Assembly: GCA_963794745.1 (NCBI GenBank)
Contig: CAWCEZ010000008.1
Span: forward strand, 1 to 64,000
DNA: 64,000 bases
Origin: Fen-671 sp963794745
GTDB lineage: Bacteria > Actinomycetota > Acidimicrobiia > Acidimicrobiales > Palsa-688
Direction: 5' to 3'
Shown: positions 37,874-46,648 of the stretch, piece by piece
Position numbering within the stretch: the first letter of the stretch is position 1
Layout of the letters: each line of letters begins with the position of its first letter
The notes under the pieces: generated by a model
What the model saw: the letters and a program-made list of their open reading frames with translations, nothing else
Databases searched by the model: none
Told to the model about the DNA's origin: nothing
Program-made: the position numbers and the translations under genes

Positions 37874-38790
37874 GAGCGGTCGCTGAGCTTGTCCAGTTGG
37901 TCTAGGACCGACGAGTCGACGAGTTCGTCGAACTTTCGAGCAAACCTGGCGTCCGACGTGAGCAACACCTCCAGGTCGTCAACCGTCAGGACATCGGGGT
38001 TTGCAATTCGCTGGCCCCAGCGGATGAACCTGCCGTTGTCAGGTGCGAAGGTGAGGCCCGGCGTGTTCCTCAGGACCGTATGAAAGCATGCCTCGTCGGC
38101 GATGGGTACCCGGTGAAAAAACCGCATGACCCGCTGAGGGGCCGAGCAGATCGCTTCCATGGCACTTGCTGAGAGGTTCATCCACTGGCTACCGGTGTAG
38201 ACCGGCACGCCCGGGCCTTTGCTCCGAGCACCCCACCACAACTGTTGGAACTGTCGGAAGTGAACGATGTAAGGCAGGGGCGGGTCTGATTGCGCCGACA
38301 CGTGGGCCCCCGGCACCTTACCGGCGCAGCTATCGGCAAGCCTGAGCAACCAGCCGGGTTCGTCAATGTGCCACCACTGGTATGCATAACGGCGTCTCCC
38401 CTCCTTCCAGTTGCATGAGCCGTCAGGGGCGAACAGCGGACGGGTACCCGCCCAAACGTCATAGGACGAAAGTTCGGCCTCCAAATCGCCTACGCAGCGA
38501 AGCGGGTAATCCTGCCCGGAGAGCATGACTGCATATGTACAGCCGGCCTTCAACGCGACGCTGAACATCTCCACGAACAGGTCGACGAGCTCGGGGCTCC
38601 CCCAATTTGCAGCTCGCTCTTCGATGATGCGGAGGCGAGGGTCGCTGACATCAGTCAGGTCGAGCTTCACATTCCGTTGGTCGAAGTGGAGCAGGACAAG
38701 GCACGTCGGGTCGTCGTCGAGCAAGCGGCGGATCAGGCGTTTGCACTGGTCCGGTTTGCTGTGTGCGGCGAGGCAGTAAGCGACTGTCAT
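37867..38790 (-). CDS. GT14 branching glycosyltransferase (core-2/I-branching type)
   Basis: 307-residue enzyme of the Branch family, bacterial relatives of beta-1,6-N-acetylglucosaminyl- and xylosyltransferases. VAYCLAAHSKPDQCKRLIRR opens the fold, YAVMLSGQDYPLR is the family signature, YTGSQWMNLSASAMEAI the acceptor/donor site and ADEACFHTVLRNTPG the C-terminal catalytic Glu segment. The frame is intact; start ATG at 38790, 21 bases after the metY stop on the same strand. It may add side branches to the exported polysaccharide. Confidence 0.88.
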   Translation of the reverse strand: MTVAYCLAAHSKPDQCKRLIRRLLDDDPTCLVLLHFDQRNVKLDLTDVSDPRLRIIEERAANWGSPELVDLFVEMFSVALKAGCTYAVMLSGQDYPLRCVGDLEAELSSYDVWAGTRPLFAPDGSCNWKEGRRRYAYQWWHIDEPGWLLRLADSCAGKVPGAHVSAQSDPPLPYIVHFRQFQQLWWGARSKGPGVPVYTGSQWMNLSASAMEAICSAPQRVMRFFHRVPIADEACFHTVLRNTPGLTFAPDNGRFIRWGQRIANPDVLTVDDLEVLLTSDARFARKFDELVDSSVLDQLDKLSDRSK

Positions 38791-38811
38791 GGTGTCGAGG
38801 CGATGAGCTGC

Positions 38812-40104
38812 CTAGCGGCCTTCTTGGACGTCGTCATGCACTGGGCCAAGAGCATGGTCGATGTCGTCGATTATGTCATCGATGTGCTCGAGACCCACGG
38901 ACAACCGGATCATCTCAGGCGATATCCCGACGGTGGCCAGTGCAGCCGCATCGAGCTGGCGGTGAGTGGTCGATGCAGGGTGCGCGACAAGCGACTTAGC
39001 ATCGCCCATGTTGACCAGGCGCTTGATCAACTTCACGCTGTCGAAGAAGCGGATGCTCGCGTCGTAGCCACCTGCAGCACCAAAGGTCACTATCGACGGG
39101 TACCGCTCCCCGAGGTACCGCTTGGCGAGGTCGTGATATGGGTGGTCGGTGAAGCCGAGGAAGCGCACCCAGCCAACGCGACGGTCCTGTGCGAGGTAGT
39201 CCGCCACGCGCCAAGCGTTTTGCCGGTGGCGCTCCAGGCGCACCGACAATGTTTCCAGGCCTTGGAGCAGCAAAAAAGCATTGAGCGGTGCCAGGGTTGC
39301 ACCCTCGTTGCGCAGGCCGACCGTGCGGCACCTCACCGCGTAGGGGGCTTGCGGGAAGTCTCGCGTGTACACGACCCCGTGGAAGGCCGGCTCGGGCCGG
39401 TTCAGCATCGGGAAGCGGGCCGGGTGCTCGGCCCACGGGAACGTGCCGCTGTCTATCACCACGCCCCCCAGAGTCGTGCCATGACCGCCGACGAACTTGG
39501 TCAGCGAATGGACGACTATGTCGGCGCCGTGGGCGATCGGCTTTAGGGTGAGCGGCGTAGCAATCGTGTTATCGACGATTAGCGGCACGCCATGGTGGTG
39601 GGCCACCTCAGCGACGGCCTCGATGTCCACGACGTTGCAGGCCGGGTTGCCAATGCTCTCGCAAAACACCGCTCTGGTGTTCTCGTCGATAAGAGGCTCG
39701 ATCGATTCGGGGCGGTCGTCGGCTGCAAAACGCACCTCGACGCCTTCGCCGTTCAGCACGTGCGCAAAATACGTATAGGTCGCACCGTAGAGCTGAGGTG
39801 CCGTGACTATGTTGGACCCGGTCGAAGTGATGTTGCGGACACACTGGCGGACGGCCGCGGCGCCGGAGCTCAGGGCTACTGCGCCAGCTCCCAGCTCGAG
39901 TTGGGCCATACGATTTTCAAGGACGTCGACCGTAGGGTTGTTGACCCTGTTGTAGTGAAAACCCGCCTGCTCCAGGTCGAAAATCGCTCCCGCATGTGCC
40001 GCGCTTTCGAAATCGTGCGCAACCGTCTGGTAGATCGGCACTGCGACCGATCGCGTGGGGCCGGCGTCATAACTTCCGTGGAGTGCGATTGTTTCGTCGT
40101 GCAC
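38812..40104 (-). CDS. metY: O-acyl-homoserine sulfhydrylase (MetY-type, PLP)
   Basis: PLP enzyme of 430 residues that would make homocysteine from O-acetyl- or O-succinyl-homoserine and sulfide. The family marks are THALHGSYD-like start (ETIALHGSYDAGPTRSVAVP), YNRVNNPTVDVLENRMAQLE, VDNTIATPLTLKPIAHGADI and the PLP Lys in HSLTKFVGGHGTTLGG. Length and C-terminus EMIRLSVGLEHIDDI are normal. The GTG at 40104 begins where homology starts, five bases after the stop of the MetA-fusion gene, so the two are co-translated. It completes a two-step route to homocysteine with that neighbour. Confidence 0.9.
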   Translation of the reverse strand: MHDETIALHGSYDAGPTRSVAVPIYQTVAHDFESAAHAGAIFDLEQAGFHYNRVNNPTVDVLENRMAQLELGAGAVALSSGAAAVRQCVRNITSTGSNIVTAPQLYGATYTYFAHVLNGEGVEVRFAADDRPESIEPLIDENTRAVFCESIGNPACNVVDIEAVAEVAHHHGVPLIVDNTIATPLTLKPIAHGADIVVHSLTKFVGGHGTTLGGVVIDSGTFPWAEHPARFPMLNRPEPAFHGVVYTRDFPQAPYAVRCRTVGLRNEGATLAPLNAFLLLQGLETLSVRLERHRQNAWRVADYLAQDRRVGWVRFLGFTDHPYHDLAKRYLGERYPSIVTFGAAGGYDASIRFFDSVKLIKRLVNMGDAKSLVAHPASTTHRQLDAAALATVGISPEMIRLSVGLEHIDDIIDDIDHALGPVHDDVQEGR

Positions 40105-40109
40105 CAGTA

Positions 40110-42950
40110 TTACTGTAGAGCAGTTTCCCGCTCTATAGCTGGACCGTTTGCGGTTGGCGCGTCGGCGACACCCGGGAGGCCACCGGCGCGTTCGCGAACT
40201 GACCGCGCCCAATTCCCCATCAACTGCCTGGAAACACTTTGCCAATCAACATTTACATGACCTGCCACGAAGCCAAACGGGAAACTGTCCATCATCGCGT
40301 GTGCGTCGGCCTGCGCGGTCGCCTCGGCCTCGAACCTTTCAAGAGCACCGAGACCTTCGGCGTCCAGGTAACCCTTCGGCAAGTGCGGGTAGGAGCCCTG
40401 GTCCCCAGCCAGATAGCGCCGGACGTCGCGGCGGTACTCACGAAGTAGCGTGAGGCTTTCGTACTCCGGGTGCCCCTGCAAGAGCAGCAACCTGCACTGG
40501 CCTCGCTCGCCCGCCGCCACGGTCCAGCCGTCCTCGCGGCACTGCGCCAGTACCCGGTAGCCATGTTCGCGGAGGTCGGCTGAAGGGATCTCGTTGAACC
40601 GTGAATGCGGGAGCGACAGATCCTTGATCCCAGCCATCAATGGGTGCTCCGCGTCAAGGACCTGAGGAAAGACGCCGCTGCATTTTTCGAGCAGGAGCCG
40701 GCGAGGTAGACGATCGAAGCTCCACAAGGCGGCGTGGGCGCTCAGGCAGGATACGAGCATGTTCGGCACAGCCTCGCTACCCCACCACAACAGCGCTTCC
40801 AGGGAGGGCCAATATGGCTCCTCTGTCAGTTCTGCCTTTTGCGGCTCCGCTCCGGTCACGACCAATGCGTCGAGTGACCGGCCCCACAGCTGGTCAAGGG
40901 CTTCGTAGCGCTCGGAGATGAGTGCTTGCACCCCGTCTCCGCGCGGCACCCCTGGCAGCGTGAAGCGATAAAGGTCCAGCTCATCGCCACCAAGACCTTC
41001 TCGAAGGAGCGCATGGAACTGGCGCTCGGTCTCCTCGAAGGCGCCGTCCGGCATGTTGTTGACGAGCGCGACCTGCAGTGGGCGCGGCCTGGGCGTGCTC
41101 AGCGCTATTGCTTTAACGCTCGAGCCGAAGATGGCTTTGGCGCAGGTCTCGGCGTCCACGAAGGCCCGCACTCGGCTCTTGGGGGAGGGTATGTAGAGCG
41201 TGAAATAACGGGCGCCCTCGCTGAGCACGCCGAACACCCACAGACGTGCCTCCGGACGACCTCGGTCATTGACCGGGTGGAAATCTTCGGTGAGGTCGAT
41301 GCTCCCAGCTGGCGTGCCCTCGAAGTCGAGCGGGCGGACCCGGCCACGCTTCACAAGGTTCGCGAGGAGCGGGGACGCCGACCCTGAAACGGAGGGCAGG
41401 TCGAGGTGCGCACGGACCAGGCGGTCGACTACGAGCTCATAGGGCTCGCCCAACGCGCGGGAGCGGATCAGGATGCCGCCTGCGTGTGCCGGGAACACCT
41501 GAGGGGACGGGCCGAAAGGAAGCTTGAGGATACCGGCGTCGACCAGGGCAAGCAGCTGCTGGGAGCGGAACACCGGCGGCCCGGCGACCAAACGGGCAAA
41601 GCGGCTCTGCAGGTTGGCGAGGAAATCCAGGTGTGAGCCCAGCTCGAGGCCCTTGAACTCGATCGCCATCCGCAGCGTGTCGCGCAGCGCCCGAAGGGTT
41701 TCCAAAGCGGTCTTCACAGGGCTTGCGCCCCCGGCCACCAATGCTTCCCGTGCGTCCGCCGCCACCGTCGCGTACACGGCTGCCTCGTAGCCCGCTGCGT
41801 CGTCGTAGTGGCGGCCGTGGCCTACAAAGAAGTACTCCGACGCGACAAATGTCCCGTAACGAGCAGAGAATTGGGCACGCTCCTGCACAAAGGTCCCAGC
41901 GGAAAATGCACCAACAAGCCTTTCACTTACTTCTCTTGATGCAAGGAAGCCGTCCTTCAAAAGCGCCGCGCTCGGCGTAATAGTGCAGCTCCATTTCTGC
42001 GAACACCAAGGGCAGGAGATCCCGGCGGGCGTCCATCTGTCGCTTGCCCTGGCCGCGATCTCCCTTCTTCAACGAGGCCACCGCATCGACCGTGCAAATA
42101 GCGGGCTTGTACTCGCCCATCGGGTCCGATGCCCCAAACGACTTAGCGCAGTATGGGTAACCGCTCCTCGAGAAAAGGTAGAGCGACGGTTCCCGCCCGC
42201 TTGGGTGGTAACAGAGGTTCCCGGCTTCGCCTTCCGTGTAACGGCCACCGAGCCCGATCGTGAGGGCCGTCAGGACGTCCATCGCCACCAGGCCCATTCC
42301 TTCGATCGCGACCTTGTCGTCCGGCCCGGTGCTTCCCAGGTATGCCTCGACTGGGTACGGGCGCGTCACGAGCGCACTAACAGAGCCTCTTGTGGCCATG
42401 TCCTCCATGTGACCGGTCGTCAGGATGACTTGGTCGACGGCGATGCTGGTGCCGTTGTCCAGGTACACCCGCTCCCCACCGCCATCGATAGGCTCTATGT
42501 CGACTGCCAGGGAGCGATGGTGCTGCACCTCTACGTTGGAGGGGGCTTCGGAACACAGGACCTCGTAGAACCACTCGAGGTACTCCCCCATCAGCCGCCT
42601 CGGGAGGAAGTCCTGGGGTTCGACCGCTCTGCCCCCGTCTCCGGGGCCGAAACCCGGCACTCGTTACCGTGCCAGCGGTAGCCACGCTCGCTAGCCCATT
42701 CGAAAAAGCCGCGGCCGAGGCTCCCCTCCTCCACCAGCTCGGGGAACGGGTACATGGAGTGCTGCCCACAGGGAGTGTTGAGCACGAAGTAGTCGGGGTC
42801 AGACTTCGAGTACATGCCGCCGCCCGGAGGACCAGGCTCGACGACATGCAGCACCGTTGTCCGGAGGGGATGGCGCCGCGCCTCGTCTACCAGGCGTTCC
42901 ATGGCGCATAAGCCCCAAGGGCCTAGCCCGACGATGCCAATTTCAAGCAA
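40110..42950 (-). CDS. FAD/NAD(P)-binding protein fused to MetA-type homoserine acyltransferase, frameshifted
   Basis: Corrected length about 946 residues. The N-terminal 600 residues are an FAD/NAD(P)-binding protein (IGIVGLGPWGLCAMERLVDE, then VILTTGHMEDMA and VAIEGMGLVAMDVLTALTIG). The C-terminal 300 are a MetA-like homoserine acyltransferase: LQVALVNNMPDGAFEETERQ, catalytic Cys in VSCLSAHAALWSFD, HSRFNEIP and the His/Glu pair in QGHPEYESLTLLREY. The join between the two halves is in an unbroken frame, so the fusion is real. Two one-base breaks near 42655 and 41940 fall inside the first half. Start is a TTG at 42950. metY follows five bases later. The redox partner half is unexplained. Confidence 0.8.
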
Positions 42951-43064
42951 TTCTTCTCACCGGGCCAATTGTTACCAGGCGGCTTCGACCACACAGCCAC
43001 TTTAGACGTTAAGCGAAATTTAGGGCCCGTGACCGCCACGCCAGGTGGCGCAAGGTGCACAGGA

Positions 43065-43096
43065 CGCCCAGTTGTAGGACCGCCCAGTTGTAGGAC
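43065..43096. repeat. 16-base tandem duplication
   Basis: CGCCCAGTTGTAGGAC occurs twice in tandem at 43065-43080 and 43081-43096, in the gap between the end of the YdcF-like gene and the MetA-fusion start on the minus strand. No function is visible. Confidence 0.9.
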
Positions 43097-43119
43097 ATGG
43101 CACAGCAGCGGTGCCTGGT

Positions 43120-43722
43120 TCAGCACCCCGGCTGCAAGACCAGCGCCTTTACCAGTGCACCCCACTCATAGGCCACGTCAAACGCCCAGGTCGTGATCGC
43201 GGGCTTCGCCGCCACAAGGAACACCTGACCTGCGAAACAGCGCTCGAGCCTTAGACGAGCACGAGTCGCCTGAGGTGTCGAGGCGACCACGATCAGGCTG
43301 TGCCAGCCGTGTGCTTGAGCCTGGCTGGCAGCAAAGCGGGCTTCGCCCCGGGTGTCGAGAGGGTCGGGCCGAAAACACTCGATCTGGACGCCCGGCAGGT
43401 TGTCGGGCGGGCAGTTCCATTGCACCGAGGCGACCGATACCAATATGACCGGGGCGGCGTGCTCCTTCGCCAGCTCGAGGGCAACTTGCCAGCGCGGCCC
43501 TGGCCCGTTGAGGACAACCACCGCATCGGCATGCAAACCCTGCACTGCATTTTCCGCAGGCCAGATAAACAACTTTGCCGTCGACGATAAGAACAGCGCC
43601 AGCACTAGGCCAGGGACCAGCCAACGCACCTTCAGCCGCCCGCGCCGGGCACGCGCTGGTAATGAGGGCCCGCCGGTCCCGTTGCCCGACGGCTCGACGG
43701 TCAACAAGACCTGGCTGACCAC
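43120..43722 (-). CDS. YdcF/SanA-like membrane protein (DUF218)
   Basis: 200 residues. A hydrophobic segment (WLVPGLVLALFLSSTAKLFIW, about 34-54) is followed by a DUF218 domain: ADAVVVLNGPGPRWQVALEL, PVILVS, TRGEARFAASQAQAHGW and the short strand LIVVASTPQATRARL. Family members are membrane-anchored and have been linked to envelope polymer metabolism and S-adenosylmethionine binding; the exact reaction is unknown. Start codon is GTG at 43722. It lies on the minus strand, divergent from the WecG-like gene and upstream of the MetA-fusion gene. Confidence 0.75.
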   Translation of the reverse strand: MVSQVLLTVEPSGNGTGGPSLPARARRGRLKVRWLVPGLVLALFLSSTAKLFIWPAENAVQGLHADAVVVLNGPGPRWQVALELAKEHAAPVILVSVASVQWNCPPDNLPGVQIECFRPDPLDTRGEARFAASQAQAHGWHSLIVVASTPQATRARLRLERCFAGQVFLVAAKPAITTWAFDVAYEWGALVKALVLQPGC

Positions 43723-43877
43723 GTAACAATTATTACACTGACTTCGTCAATAGGGCGGCCTGCCGCCCATTTCCTACTTTTCCTGTTTGGTGTGATATTT
43801 CCCGTTTTCTCCCTACCGGAGACCCGGGCAAAGAGCCCTAACATGCGGTAGGCCGACCGGAGGTTCCCCCAAGACTT

Positions 43878-44723
43878 ATGACAAACGCACCAGAGGACCA
43901 ACAACGTTGGAACGGGGGTACCAGTCCGCCCCCAGAAGCACTCCCATCCACGGGACGACCTGCGCGATCAGCCGCCGTTAGCATTATGGGCGTAAAGCTT
44001 GACAACCTCTCGCAACGCCAAGCAGTTGACCACATCATCTCGGGTGCTTCACGTGGCGAGGGTGGGCGGATGGTCAATATCAACGTCGACGTGCTGCGCC
44101 TGATGGTGACAGACCCCGCAGTCCTACAGGTGATCGCCGGTGCCGACCTTGTCCTTGCCGATGGGGTACCGATCATGTGGGCTTCACGCATCCAGGGGAC
44201 CCCGCTCGAACAACGCGTGGCAGCGTCAGAATTGATCTGGCCCTTGTGCTCTGAGGCCGCGTCAACGGGGATGGGCGTCTTCTTGTTAGGCGCGCCCCCA
44301 GGCACAGCGCGACGCGCCGGTGAAGTGCTGGCGGCTCGGTACCCCGGTCTCGTATTTGCCGACCATTGCCCGCCGTTCGGGTTCGAGCACAGCGACGGGG
44401 CGGTGTCAGAGATCTTCCAAGCCATTGAGGCGGCCCGCTCGAAGATCGTCTTTTGCGCTTTGGGCACCCCCAAAGCGGAGCGCTTCATGGAGGTGCTGAG
44501 CGGCCGCTTCCCTTCGCTGTGGTTCGTTACGGCCGGGGGCACCTTGAGCATGGTCGCCGGCGACACTCCTAAAGCTCCGGTCTGGATGAGCAGGATCGGC
44601 TTGGAGTGGCTCCACCGGCTCCGTTTGGAGCCCCGTCGCCTCTTCGAGCGGTACATCGTCCACGATCTCCCGTTCGTTTTCCGCCTGCTCGCCTCGAGCG
44701 CCAGGGCGAGGTTCTCCCAATAG
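43878..44723 (+). CDS. WecG/TagA/CpsF-family glycosyltransferase (GT26)
   Basis: 281-residue membrane-associated transferase that adds ManNAc(A) or a similar sugar to polyprenyl-diphosphate-GlcNAc. Family segments are present in order: VSIMGVKLDNLSQRQAVDHI, VNINVDVLRLMVTDP, ADLVLADGVPIMWASRI with the catalytic Asp region, VFLLGAPPGTARRAGEVL, IVFCALGTPKAERFME and VTAGGTLSMVAGDTPKAP. The frame is intact. It heads the plus-strand polysaccharide locus; its likely donor could be made by the WecB-type epimerase at 30.4 kb. No ribosome site is obvious at the ATG; about 34 residues precede the conserved core. Confidence 0.93.
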   Translation: MTNAPEDQQRWNGGTSPPPEALPSTGRPARSAAVSIMGVKLDNLSQRQAVDHIISGASRGEGGRMVNINVDVLRLMVTDPAVLQVIAGADLVLADGVPIMWASRIQGTPLEQRVAASELIWPLCSEAASTGMGVFLLGAPPGTARRAGEVLAARYPGLVFADHCPPFGFEHSDGAVSEIFQAIEAARSKIVFCALGTPKAERFMEVLSGRFPSLWFVTAGGTLSMVAGDTPKAPVWMSRIGLEWLHRLRLEPRRLFERYIVHDLPFVFRLLASSARARFSQ

Positions 44724-45100
44724 AGCGGCCCGCACTGGCTCGCGCGGGGAGGTCGACCTGACGCGATGTACTCCGCCTTGTCGCCCGCCGCACCACAACT
44801 TCGCAAACATGCGCCGTTCGCCACCGTTCGCGCTACGCTGCCCGCCCCCCTGACCACAACACGTAGTGACTTTGCGAACATTCTGTGGCCTGGCAAACGA
44901 GGGCAAACAGTTGGAGTTAGAGTCGGTTTGCCGTCCAGAGACCTCAAAGGGCCGACCGAAAAATCTATGACTTCCAACAATCTAAAGGCACTCTCTCCCG
45001 CAGCATCACTTAGCCCTACGGGGCAGGTAGTGGTGCGCTCAGCCTGCGCCACGAGCTGTTCCGCCGCGACAGCGGCCAACGGTACCGGGACGGCGGAGTA
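44724..45100. other. intergenic region, no supported gene
   Basis: 377 bases between the GT26 gene and the sugar transferase. A frame open from 44766 (or from an ATG at 44967) ends with TAA overlapping the next ATG, but has no ribosome site or recognised pattern and is not called. The region probably carries the promoter of the sugar-transferase gene. Confidence 0.4.
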
Positions 45101-46648
45101 ATGGCCCGACCTGTGGTGGGGCATTCCCGGGCGATGGGCGTCGAGCTCGACCTGGCTCGCACCAAAGCCAACTCTGCTGGCACCAAAGCCAACTCTGCCG
45201 GTGCCGAGGTTGCCCTTTCGCAACCGCCGGCTGCACCTGGCGGCCGCCCCTTGCGGCGCGCCTGGCGCCCCGTGGTGGTGTTCGGCGACGCGTTCAGCTT
45301 GGAGGTCTCCTTCGCCATCGGGGCGCTCGCTCGCCAACCTCTTGGATATGCGGAAGGGCCGCCCTTCGGGCTCAGCATGCAGCACGAATTGCCGTACCTT
45401 CCCCTGTACATCATCGCGATGGCCGCTTACGGCCTTTACCAGCGCGATAGGCGCCGCCTCCGACCGACCTCGTTCATGGACATCGGCCCTCGCTGGCACG
45501 CGCTCGCTCTGGGCGCAGTGCTGACCCTGGCCGTCTCGGCAACGTTGCACCGGTTGATAGGGTCCCCGAAGTTCGGGTGGGTGGAAGTCCTCTTCATGAC
45601 CATGCCGGCCACCTTCGTGCTCCCCCTCGTCAGGGCGATCATCAGCGTCGGCCTGCGGCAACGGAGCACGCTGCGCTCACGGGTGGTAATAGTCGGCTCG
45701 GGTTCGGTCGCAACATCGCTGGCACAGCGGCTCGGCCGCTGCGCAGACATCGACCTGCTCGGTTTTGTCGACGACGAGCCGCACCTTACGCCGGGGCCCG
45801 TGCTGCACACGCGCCTCGGTGCGATCCACGACCTCCCGCAGCTTTGCACCAAAATGGGCGTCGACCGTGTGCTCGTCGCTTTCTCACAGAGCTCCCCAAC
45901 TTGGGTTGTCGAGATGCTGCGCCAACTTCCCGGCCAGGTGCGCATCAGCGTCGTCCCTCGTCTCTTCGAGCTCGTTACATGGCAGTCCCAGATCGAGGAG
46001 CTCCACGGGCTAACGGTGATGGATGTGGCACCCCCACAGCTCGGTACCCTCAGCCGAGCCACCAAGCGTTCCCTGGACATCGTCGCCAGTGCTGTAGCCC
46101 TGATATTGCTCTCGCCGATCATGGCGGTCATCGCTGTCGGCATCATGGCAACCAGTGGGCGCCCCGTCTTCTTCCGCCAGGACCGGGTCGGGTTCAAGGG
46201 CAAGACCTTCCGGATGATCAAGTTCCGCACAATGACGGTCGGTGCCGACGACGTGAAGATCGACCTGCGTGAACACAACGATGTCGACGGGCCGCTCTTC
46301 AAGCTGCATAACGACCCACGGGTGACTCGTATCGGGAAGTTCCTCCGCTCGACCAGCTTGGACGAGACGCCTCAGCTGGTCAACGTCCTGCTCGGCAAGA
46401 TGTCCCTCGTTGGCCCTAGGCCGTTCGTACCGGACGAGTCGGCAGGGCTCGACGGCTGGGCGGCTAAACGCTTCGACGTACGGCCCGGCATGACAGGTCT
46501 GTGGCAGATCTCGGGGCGCAATGACCTCCCCTTCGAGGAGCTTCGCCAGCTTGACTATGCCTACGTGGCGTCGTGGTCGCTGTGGTGGGACCTGAAGATC
46601 CTGTGGCACACGCCAGGCAGCGTGACACGCAGGCACGGCGCCTACTGA
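45101..46648 (+). CDS. polyprenyl-phosphate sugar-1-phosphate transferase (initiating enzyme)
   Basis: 515-residue membrane protein that starts polysaccharide synthesis by moving a sugar-1-phosphate onto undecaprenyl phosphate. Four to five membrane spans (about 60-195) precede a CoA-binding-like Rossmann domain (SRVVIVGSGSVATSLAQRLG), one more span, and the catalytic bacterial sugar-transferase domain: KRSLDIVASAVALILLSP, FFRQDRVGFKGKTFRMIKFR, LRSTSLDETPQLVNVLLG and RPGMTGLWQISGRN. Near the N-terminus an 18-base unit encoding TKANSAG is repeated twice. The frame is intact; its stop directly abuts the convergent adenylation-domain gene. Confidence 0.92.
   Translation: MARPVVGHSRAMGVELDLARTKANSAGTKANSAGAEVALSQPPAAPGGRPLRRAWRPVVVFGDAFSLEVSFAIGALARQPLGYAEGPPFGLSMQHELPYLPLYIIAMAAYGLYQRDRRRLRPTSFMDIGPRWHALALGAVLTLAVSATLHRLIGSPKFGWVEVLFMTMPATFVLPLVRAIISVGLRQRSTLRSRVVIVGSGSVATSLAQRLGRCADIDLLGFVDDEPHLTPGPVLHTRLGAIHDLPQLCTKMGVDRVLVAFSQSSPTWVVEMLRQLPGQVRISVVPRLFELVTWQSQIEELHGLTVMDVAPPQLGTLSRATKRSLDIVASAVALILLSPIMAVIAVGIMATSGRPVFFRQDRVGFKGKTFRMIKFRTMTVGADDVKIDLREHNDVDGPLFKLHNDPRVTRIGKFLRSTSLDETPQLVNVLLGKMSLVGPRPFVPDESAGLDGWAAKRFDVRPGMTGLWQISGRNDLPFEELRQLDYAYVASWSLWWDLKILWHTPGSVTRRHGAY

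Noticed and set aside
44967..45101. 44-codon frame ending in TAATG overlap, with Cys/Thr-rich end (CATSC), resembling a RiPP precursor
   Set aside because: No ribosome site, no modification enzymes nearby and no leader motif; coincidence is more likely.
43838..45661. 607-codon open frame on the minus strand
   Set aside because: It runs antisense to the well-supported GT26 and sugar-transferase genes, is Arg/Ser/Pro-rich and has no motif; a GC-bias shadow.
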